DNA from: Trochalopteron elliotii
Taxonomy: Eukaryota > Chordata > Aves > Passeriformes > Leiothrichidae
Direction: 5' to 3'
Length of the DNA: 64,000 bases
Assembly: GCA_024734555.1 (NCBI GenBank)
Contig: JANPWX010000076.1
Span: 1,628,689-1,692,688, forward strand
Under the pieces are notes generated by a model. That model was not told where the DNA came from, did no database searches, and saw nothing but the letters and a program-made list of their open reading frames with translations. Below, one piece after another: positions 52,822-61,075 of the stretch (positions within the stretch are counted from its first letter, which is position 1; every line of letters starts with the position of its first letter). Made by a program: the position numbers and the translations under genes.

Positions 52822-52827
52822 TTTATT
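52822..52827 (-). terminator. Poly(A) signal AATAAA in the LTR (minus strand)
   Basis: TTTATT on the plus strand is AATAAA on the minus strand, in the context GTTAGTAATAAATTCAC. It is about 180 bases from the sense 3' end of the LTR, consistent with the R/U5 part of this family. Confidence 0.6.
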
Positions 52828-53144
52828 ACTAACAAAGTCAGAGAAGGATAATGAGAAGTAAAATAAGCCCTTAAAAAGATCTTTTTTCTCCCCTACTGCT
52901 CCCTCTTTCCCACCGACAGCACAGGAAGACAGGGTATGGGGGTTTGGCCAGTTCATCACCCAAGACCTTCTTCCACTGCTCTGGGAGAGGAATCCTTCCC
53001 CTGTGAGGCCGTGGGTCCCTCCCACAGGAGACAGCTCTCCGTGAACTGCCCTGGTGTGGGTCCACTCTCACGGGCAGCAGCCAAACCACGCCTGCTGCAA
53101 ACATGAATTCCCCCCACAGGTAGACATTCCTCCCAAACATGCTG

Positions 53145-53495
53145 TCACTCTTCCACAGGGTGCAGTCCAAGGACAGGCTGCTCCAGCCTGGCAGCAGGGC
53201 CCCTCTCTCTCCACTGGGTCTCCCAATGGATCACAGCCTCCTCCAGGCATCCTCCTGCTCTGGCATGGGCACTTTCCCCATGGGCTGTGGGTGGATCTCT
53301 GCATCCCCCATGGATCCCCACAGGCTGTGGGTGGATCTCTGCATCCCCCACGGATCCCCACAGGCTGCAGGGGCACAGCTGCTGCACCATGGTTTTCACC
53401 AGAGCCTGCAGAGGAATCTTAGCTCTGGTACCTGGAGCACCTCCTGCCCCTCCTTCTCCACTGACCTTGGTGTCTCCATGTTGTTTCCCTAACAT
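53145..53495 (-). other. 116-codon open frame inside the LTR sense strand
   Basis: An ATG at 53493-53495 (minus strand) opens a frame of 116 codons that runs through the LTR centre and the 40-bp tandem repeat. The product would be Gly/Pro/Cys/Trp-containing with no domain I recognise and no signal peptide. The repeat unit is 40 bases, not a multiple of three, so its copies are read in different frames and do not give a peptide repeat. The frame lies in the direction in which the LTR would be transcribed, 60-75 bases beyond an AT-rich TATA-like stretch (53555-53570, minus strand). I infer it may be open only because the segment is poor in A and T. Whether it is ever translated is unknown. Confidence 0.35.
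53283..53362. repeat. Two tandem 40-bp units inside the LTR
   Basis: Units 53283-53322 and 53323-53362 both begin GGCTGTGGGTGGATCTCTGC and end GGATCCCCACA; they differ at a single base (ATGG versus ACGG). A third, divergent start (GGCTGCAGGGGC) follows. Such internal copy-number variation is expected in this LTR family. Confidence 0.95.
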
Positions 53496-53751
53496 GTTCT
53501 CACCTCCTCCTCTTCTCTGAATAGGAAAAAAAACTGTGTCCCACTTTGTTTTGATTTTATTCTTATGTATGTTACCATAGAGACGTTACCAGCTTCTCTC
53601 ATTGGCCCACCCTTGGCCAGCAGTATGTCCATCCTCAGAGCCATCAGGATTGGCTCTGCTGGACATGGTGGAAACCTCTGGCAGCTTCTATAGGAGCCAC
53701 CTCTGTGACCCATGCCCCCCAACAAAAACCAGGCCGTACAAAATCAACACA

Positions 53752-55610
53752 ACAAATAAAGAATTTTGTGTCAGTTCCAGGGTCTTAAGATACTAAAGCA
53801 TTACAAAATTTATTCTACTGTCCTTTTGCAGTCACTGCAAGAACTTTCCACTTAATTCTGAAATCTTTGAGATCCTTGAGAATTGGAGCCTAATCCAGAT
53901 CATTTCAACTCAAGCTGAACTAAATTTTCAGGAACATAACTTGCCTTAGGATCAAAAGTTTGCTGCAAAATGAGAAAGGAAAGATTTTCATGGGACAGAT
54001 TTCAGACAGAATTTCTTTAATAATTATGAACATATGTCTCAGGGGAAGATAGATATATAAATGTTTTGGTTCTGATTAGAGCTTGGTAGCTCCAACTTTT
54101 TGGCACTGCCTTCTCCTATCTTATTGTCAGAAGTTATTTCCATATATGTTTTGCCAGTTTAAATAGTTTGTTTTAAGCTGTTTATACCAGTATGTTCTTA
54201 GTAAGTCAGCCGTATGTATGTGCAAAATGCACAGTTGACCCTGGCTATTACTATGCTATGACTTGCTATGACAGGTGCCATATGTGAAGTTCAATAAAAG
54301 AAGAATTTTATTTTAAATATCCATGGTTTCTAAAAGCTAGAATATATCAAAATAATCCATTAAAATCCATTAAAATTTAGAAGTGTTTAGTGTAACATTC
54401 CAAAGCTGTAGGAAGTAGTTATTATGTGACCAATATGATAGTGGAGAAACATAATTAACCTGAAAACCTTAGTTTGCAAAAATTTTGCTCAGGATTTAGT
54501 CAAGAAAGTAAGGTTCAATGTGAAATGGTAAAATATCTAAAAACTTTTTTTCCTGGTCATCACAGAAGTTTCAGAGCTACGACCCTGCTTAAAACATATT
54601 AGTCCATACTGCAGAAAACACATGTTCCTGGTGACACAATGAAAGACGGAGCATATTATGATTCAATTAGACTGCACTGTACCTTTATTAACATGGCTGA
54701 GACTGATACCAAGCAGAATGTGCAATCCAGTTCCTTGTTCAGTCTGGATATTCGGAGACCTGCTTTCATTCCTTTCTTGAGACTTTTTTATGCTTTAAAG
54801 AAAATATTTTGAGCTGTTCATGATCTATAAGAAACATCAGAACTATATTTCTGATTTTGCTCATCTCTAACTCTTTGGATACTGGACAGGGTCTGACTTG
54901 GCAATGCATCAAATAAACTCTTTTCCTCTTCACCTAGCAAACCCAAATATTGTATTTTGTGAATAGCTCAACCGGCTCTTGAACTCTTTTGTTTACTGAA
55001 ATCGCCATAAATGCTTTTCTTAATTTACATGAATCTTATACATTTAACACATTATAATAAGTAGAAAATATGATGCATTTTGTGGGTGATTAAAGGAAAT
55101 AAGCAAAATTTGAACATGAAAAACCTTAGGAAAAATACATACTGTAAACTCTATTACATGGGGAATTACTGCTCAATAGTTTAGCTGTTCATTTATATAC
55201 AAAACACTCATTTACTTAAATATCAGTCCGCCTCTGCTGAATGGCAAACCCATTTGTTTCAATAAAAGAAAAAAAAAAAGAAAAAAGTCAATAGAGGGTA
55301 ACAGAAAAAAACAAGAATAAAGGAAAAAATAATACCAGAACACATGTAATAATGACTCAGCCAATTCAAACCATTTATATCTGTAAAGAGTTTGTGCAAA
55401 GTTCTTTTAAATTATGTTTTCTGTGACAAATTACACATTACAATTTTTGCTTTCTACTATTCAAGCTATTGCCTTTCCAAAAGATTCTCCTCATAAGATA
55501 ATTAAGGAGGGTCAAAGATTTACTTTAGTTTCTGTATGTTTGCAAATAAAATTTACCTCATGCAGAGACTAAGAATTTGGCTGGAAAACTGGATGCTTCA
55601 GACTGCTTGA
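53752..55610. other. AT-rich non-genic DNA between two LTRs
   Basis: No gene seen in ~1.9 kb, and no retroviral gag, pol or env remnant, so the LTRs on either side are not two ends of one provirus; they also belong to different families. Confidence 0.65.
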
Positions 55611-55615
55611 ATAAT
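55611..55615. repeat. Left target-site duplication ATAAT
   Basis: The five bases directly before the TG of the LTR are ATAAT, identical to the five bases directly after its CA (56275-56279). Confidence 0.85.
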
Positions 55616-56274
55616 TGTCCTAGGGTGACTATGATGCCTGTATCACCAATCGTCTGTTCTGTGTGTGCTGTGTGTTCTGTACCTTTAGGACTGGTTCTGA
55701 GAGTGAGCAGGGGAAGAAGTGCGCAGTTTGTTTTGAAATACAGTGTTCACTCCTCAGGATCTTCTCTTCATCCTTGGGACGGTGTGTTCGTCAGATGCAC
55801 GGACAGCGGCCAGAGAGAGGTTTTTTTCCCTTTTAGTTAGTCTAGCTAGCTGAGGCAAAGAAGCTTCCTGGACTGTTTTTTTCTCCTTTTTCTTGGGACC
55901 GTTTAAATCTGCTCTGGACTGAGAAACCCAGAGGAGCACCGGGATCTTGCACCTGCGGCCCACCGGGCCGGGACTCGGCATTTTCCAGCGCTGAAGGGAC
56001 TGGGACTGATAAGAGGCTGAGGGAGCTGAGCTAACTTCTGGCACGGACTCTCAGTTTTGCCATCTCTCTTTGGAGTGACGAGAGGTTTTATTGTTTCATA
56101 TTATTCATTCCTTATGCTTGTGGGAATTTGTTTGTTAAATAAATATTTTTTTCCACTTTTCTCTGAGGAAGTTCTTTTCCCAGACTGGCCGGGGGGGGAG
56201 AGGCTGTTTGGGTTTGCCCTCCAGAGGAACCCCATTCAGAGGTTTCCCCCCTAAATTTGCCCTAAACCAGGACA
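55616..56274 (+). mobile_element. Solo LTR of an endogenous retrovirus, with intact ends and target-site duplication
   Basis: 659 bases from TGTCCTAGGGTGAC to CTAAACCAGGACA. The ends are the short inverted repeat TGTCCT...AGGACA with the canonical TG...CA. It is bounded by a perfect 5-bp duplication, ATAAT, which fits ERVL or some ERV1 integrases better than ERVK (usually 6 bp). A poly(A) signal (56138-56143) sets the sense strand as plus. I count 16 CpG dinucleotides in a region where CpG is otherwise scarce, which together with the exact duplication suggests a relatively recent insertion reduced to a solo LTR by LTR-LTR recombination. Open frames of 87 and 96 codons in it have no recognisable product. 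Confidence 0.9.
56138..56143 (+). terminator. Poly(A) signal AATAAA in the solo LTR
   Basis: AATAAA in the context TTTGTTAAATAAATATTTT, with a T-rich stretch directly downstream, about 130 bases before the LTR end. Confidence 0.65.
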
Positions 56275-56279
56275 ATAAT
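56275..56279. repeat. Right target-site duplication ATAAT
   Basis: Matches 55611-55615 exactly and directly follows the terminal CA of the LTR. Confidence 0.85.
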
Positions 56280-57935
56280 AAAAAGAGAATTGTACTATAA
56301 ATTGTTTCTCAGCTCATGTTAGTGGCTTGAAACAAAGAGAAGAAAACAAACGTAAAGTAATAATTTGTGGGGTGGAGGAGAGTTTTTATTTCTGTGTGCT
56401 CTTGAGCTACAGAACAAAAGCTAGTTCATTTTAATCAGAAGACAATTCTGCTCTAATGCCAAAATCTTGATAGAGCCTTCATTACTGTGACTACTTCACA
56501 CATGTGGCCTTAATTTGCCTTCATAAGCACACATAAACAAAAGTGTGATTCAAAATCCATGTTCTTATCAGCTATAAAGTTTGTTACTCACTTTAGATTA
56601 ACTCAAGGATATGAGGAAGGTGTATGAATTTGACTCACTAGTGTTCCAAATCATAATTTTTTTAAAAACAAAGCAGGCAATGATCAGATTCTTGTAAAAT
56701 TAGTTTTATATACAACAAGGAAAACAGTCTTTAAATAAAAAGATTTCTAACTAATTTCTTTTCTGTTGATCAGAAAAAAACATTATAAAAGGTAATATTG
56801 AAGAAAGGTACACAACTTCTGAAACTTTAGATGCTATCAGTAAGATAATATTTGTTTCATTCATGTTTGAAATGTTTGTTACATTCATGTTTGTTTCTTC
56901 AGTAGGCTTGCAAAGACAAGCAAAGCTTTTTCTCCCCTTAAAGTAAAGATATTAAACAACTGTTAAGCTACCTGTTTCCTTAATCAGTATTTCAATTAAT
57001 TCATTTCCAGATGTCATTGCTTTCTTCATCACACATTCAAAACTCAAGGTCCTAAGGATCTGAGATAAATCATACGTCTTTGAACTTTAGTATTATAGGA
57101 TATCAGGTTCTGATATCTTTACCAGAGCAAAAATTAGTAAGAGCTGGCTCAGGTGCTATACATAAATTGTTGCTGTGCTTGAAGCAAAATAATGCAGATA
57201 GAACAATTTTCATTCAATGCACTTACACTTATAATTTTGGGGGGTTATTATGTCTGGTGCTTTATTCCACCTGCTTCTACTCATCTGCAGGTTTGATTAC
57301 TTAACTGTTTCATCTACATCTGTATTTTTATGGTGAATATTTTTTTCTATAGGTCTGATTTCAGAGCTAAGGTAATTCCCTATGTTTCCAAACTTAGACA
57401 AAGTGTCTAAGAAAAAAACTCACTTCCACAAAAAAAAGAGGAGTAGAAACAATTGTGAGCAATTTGTGAATATTTGTGAATGTTGTGCTTATCAGGGGCT
57501 TGGGGTTTTTTCGAGACATTTACTGCGTACTTAAAAATATGCCTGCAACACATTTCATCAAAGTCAGCTTCATTTATGTGCAATGCATTTGATAAATCAA
57601 GCTTGTATTAGCTGTTAGGATACTGGAAAAAAAATTATTCTGGCAATGAAATATTCAACACTGGCTGCCAAACTGCCCAATATCCTGAATTCAGTATTTA
57701 GTGTACACTGAGTTCAATTCCACTTGGGCAAGCTGGTGAGCGGGATCCAAGCTTATTTGTAAGCATATCTATGTTTATCATAGGCACCTTCTTTGCAGCC
57801 AGTAGCCTGTAGATTCCAGAAATATGGGGAGAAGGTAGCCTTACTAAATGTGCAAAGGCAATCATACTTACTGCCAAAATTCCACTATTACTCCTTTCTC
57901 ACAAAATACACTGTGAAGAGTAGCTGACCCTAGGG
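56280..57935. other. AT-rich non-genic DNA
   Basis: No gene or mobile element supported. Confidence 0.55.
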
Positions 57936-58130
57936 TACAAACCAAGAGGGGTCTTCAAGCCCTCAGAAATCACCCTGTTCAGCTTCTGCAGTGAGAGATG
58001 ATTCACTTGCCTGAGATATCCCCAGAAAAGACAATATAATTTGTTTTCAAAACTTCCAGTGGGAAGTTCAGCACCTTTTCAGTAATGCTCTATATTATAG
58101 CACCAAATAATTCAAATACTTCCATTTCTG
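57936..58130 (-). mobile_element. Probable ancient CR1/L3-like LINE remnant
   Basis: On the plus strand, the blocks CAAGAGGGGTCTTCAAGCCC, CTTCTGCAGTGAGAGATGA, TTCACTTGCCTGAGATATCC and AAACTTCCAGTGGGAAGTTC occur in the order and approximate spacing of the complement of an old amniote CR1-type 3' region (GTCCAACCCCTGCACTGAGGGATGATT-like, then the ACCTCCAGTGATGG-like block). Divergence is high, which would make it much older than the other copies here. The call rests on pattern memory and could be wrong. Confidence 0.45.
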
Positions 58131-58354
58131 TCTACATAAAATTCACTTCCTCTTCCCTTCATGTAAAAGAAAACATTTAGACTCATTTGTCATGATGCAG
58201 AGAAGTCTACTTTTTTTTTCTGTCTCTTCATTAGCATTTTCTGAAAATGTTTTCTCATTGGTTTAAGCATACTTCAAGGCACTTTAAGGGCATAGATTTA
58301 TCCAGAACTCCTAACTCCTAAAAATGTCTTTTTTACCCATTTAGATTTTGATTT

Positions 58355-58402
58355 CTTTTTTTTGTTGTTGTTGTTGTTTTTGTTTTTGTTTTTTTTTTTA
58401 AT
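58355..58402. repeat. T-rich tract with (TTG)n core
   Basis: T9 followed by five GTT units, then TTTTTG units and a T11 run. A simple repeat; as a complement it is (CAA)n with A-runs, so it might also be a decayed poly(A) tail of a minus-strand insertion, though no body is visible on the right. Confidence 0.95.
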
Positions 58403-60523
58403 CAGCCCAGGGATACCTTCTCTGTTCTTAGAGAAATTTTAAAGATAAACTTTGATAATTCAAAGAGTGCTTTGGTTAGTTCAAGCTCTCTGAACCTGCA
58501 TGCCTCTGTGTTATCCCAATATTCTTTAGAGTCTTCTTTCTGTACTTGGACCTAAATTTCTACTCAATTTTTAAATTAACAGTGAATTTGGTCAAAGCTC
58601 ACTTTTCCTAGAAAAATTAAAAATAAAAGAATATTCTCCTTTGTATCATTCACTATTTCCTTTGTTATCCATCTTTCCTTTTGTTCCTTACTGAGTTCCT
58701 GGATATTCTCATAATTCTTAAAGTTTTCCTTATGATGTTTATTTGTCTTCTTAATTGAAACTCATTGTTTTCAATTTTATTCCTGACTACTTGTACTATT
58801 CCTTTATATGAACTTCAATTGTTATCTATATGAATTAGACAAGCAGATTTTTCTTATACTTTTTTTATATGAGTAATATCTGCACTGTTACTTCAAAATA
58901 TTAATTATTTACACATTACTGTAGAGTAGTCAGGCAGAGTAGAATTTTCTAACTAGCTCTGCTCTTGTAATGACAACAATTCTCAGTTTTGTTTTTTCAT
59001 TTTGTTTTTTATGAGCAAATGAACACCTAAACTATATTTCTAATTAGAGTATAACTGCTCAGAAGTGAATGACTTCTAGGTTCTAAATAAAATTTTGCTT
59101 TAATCCAATAATTTAAGTAAAAAAAAAAAAAGGTAATTACCAACCATAGTTTTAGAACTCTGAGAAAGGAAACATGCTAGAAAGCTTAAGGAAGAGGTCT
59201 GTTCTTGTTACAGGACAACACAACTGCTGAGAAAGTAATAATGGGTTTTTTAAAAATCTGATGAGTTTTTATAAAGATCAGGAATGGTTATAGAAATTGC
59301 TAAAATATTCAAAGTTGACTGCTAGAGCAAAACATTAGTAATAAGGGCTTTCAATTTATTTGGGAAACAGAACAGAAGACAATGACTAAAACCAGGAAAA
59401 GAGCCTCCAAATAAATCTAGAAGGTCATATTTAATAACAGACTATAATAATATAAAACACCTAAAGAAAAGGCTCAGTGGTTATGAGAGTAAAATTAATA
59501 TATAAGTATAAGCTTTACATAGGTATTAGATTTGGTGTGATGGTTTCTAAGATAGGGTAAAAACTCAAGAATAAAATCAGAGACCTGAAACTGACAATTA
59601 GGGTCACGTTTTACTCTTGGATTTAAATGCGTGACTCATATGTAAAACCAAAAAAATATCTCTTGTTATTTAAATGGGAGGTAGATCTGATATTACAGCA
59701 CAGAATAATGGCAGTGTGAAAGAGAAGAGGAAGAAATGACAATTCCTCTCTTCTCCACTTGTCTCTTCACAGCCATTTCAGCATGAAAGAATTTATGTGT
59801 ATTCACAGTCATCCCTAAAGTACTGAGATCAAGGATGTTATTTTGTAGTGAGATTATACTACTGCAGGTTTTAAAGTTTCCAAACAAGAATAAAGTTCAA
59901 TTCTTAGGTCTTTTTAACTACAGAGATTTTGTTGATTTGTCTTTTCTTTAAGTAAAAATACAAATTAACAGATAATCGGTACAAATATTCTTCAGCTCAC
60001 TTGTGTGGCAGTGCCTTTGCAGCTATTTTCACAAATAGTGAAAGGTCTGCAGGTTAATTGCTTTCCACATCATCATCATAGCAACAGTTCTGCCCTACAG
60101 CTGCCAGTGTAACCTCTATGTCTGCCTTCAAACTCTTAGGTACCTCAAGGGAAGATTTGCTGAACACTTTGGAGGTGAACATTCAAAACAGGGTTTGGAG
60201 AATGATGGTATGGCTGTAACTTTAGGATTACTTATAAATATACTTTATTCACAATCTCAATTAATTCAAAATTTTGTGGCAGTATTGCCTCAGCACATGA
60301 CAACCTCTATCTCAAACTGCATAAAGGGGAATAAAGAAAGTTCTGGAATCACGTGAATAATTTGACACACTTTGGACAAGTCCATTTACTGTCTTTAAAC
60401 AGGTTTAGTAGAGCGAAACTGAAGACGCTACAAATATAGCACCAATATTTAACTAATTTGTGAATGGACATGAAAGATAATGTCAAGTAATTGTGTTTTG
60501 TTGAGAGTCCCTTTCAGCTAGGA

Positions 60524-60550
60524 TAATTCTTTACCTGTAGTAAAGAATTA
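60524..60550. repeat. 11-bp perfect inverted repeat (hairpin, 5-base loop)
   Basis: TAATTCTTTAC (60524-60534) pairs with GTAAAGAATTA (60540-60550) across CTGTA. A further pair, CAAGTAATT at 60484-60492 and AATTACTTG at 60546-60554, could form a competing structure. Confidence 0.9.
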
Positions 60551-60956
60551 CTTGTGTGAAGGGTTATAACACAGATGTGGTGGTGTTGTGGTGAGTTTAA
60601 ATTCAAACAAAATGCTTATTTCCCACTGATAGCAAGCTTAGAAAAATCAACCAGCAACAAGAAAAGCTTTGAAATTTCAATCTTTCTTGTGATCTTTTCT
60701 TGTTTTTCAGCTCCATTATAAAAGATCTGAAGACAAATTGCACCTTCTCCTGCAGTTAGATAACACCATTTTCTTCTACTATTGGCCTCAGCATGTCCTA
60801 AGCTACAGACTTGTTTCTGCTGTGTAACAGAAGGGCTTCATAAATTACAATTTAGGTACAATTCTACTGATGATTACAGGTACAACAGGTATCAGAAGAA
60901 ATAGGACCTAACTAAATCCTTTCTGAATGTGACTTACCAGCAATAAAAAAGCAGGA

Positions 60957-60983
60957 GGGGCAGCGGGGGGGCAGGGGTGAGGG
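60957..60983 (+). promoter_or_regulatory. G-quadruplex-type motif
   Basis: Four G-runs (GGGG, GGGGGGG, GGGG, GGG) separated by loops of 4, 2 and 3 bases within 27 bases on the plus strand. This satisfies the usual G3+ with 1-7 base loops rule. No gene is near enough to infer a role. Confidence 0.7.
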
Positions 60984-61075
60984 AGGAAGGTTTTGTTTTT
61001 AATTTTTGTGGGGTTTTTTGTGTTTGTTTTTGTTGGATTTTGGGGTGGTTTTTTTTGGTTTTTGGGTTTTTTTTT
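60984..61075 (+). repeat. G/T-only-like tract downstream of the G-quadruplex motif
   Basis: After GGGAGGAAGG the sequence is almost entirely T and G for about 85 bases, with irregular GTTTTT, GGGGT and GGTTTTTT units, ending in T9. Confidence 0.9.

Larger units (their letters stand above)
52641..53751 (-). mobile_element. Solo endogenous-retrovirus LTR of a songbird-type family
   Basis: About 1.1 kb, distinctly GC-richer than its flanks. The left end reads TATCATGGTCTGACACTAGC (an expected TG end mutated to TA) and the right end ACAAAATCAACACA. I recognise it as a member of a long LTR family common in passerine genomes; the exact family name (it may be one of the TguLTR5 group) is not certain. 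On the minus strand it starts TGTGTTGATTTTG, and the poly(A) signal AATAAA occurs near the far end (complement at 52822-52827), so the sense strand is minus. A purine/GT-rich centre carries a 40-bp tandem duplication. No internal viral genes adjoin it. The flanks (CCAAG, ACAAA) do not give a convincing target-site duplication. With fewer CpGs for its length and a mutated end, it looks older than the LTR at 55616. Confidence 0.85.

Noticed and set aside
52641..56274. A full provirus bounded by the two LTRs
   Set aside because: The two LTRs differ in sequence and orientation, and the 1.9 kb between them has no retroviral coding remnant.
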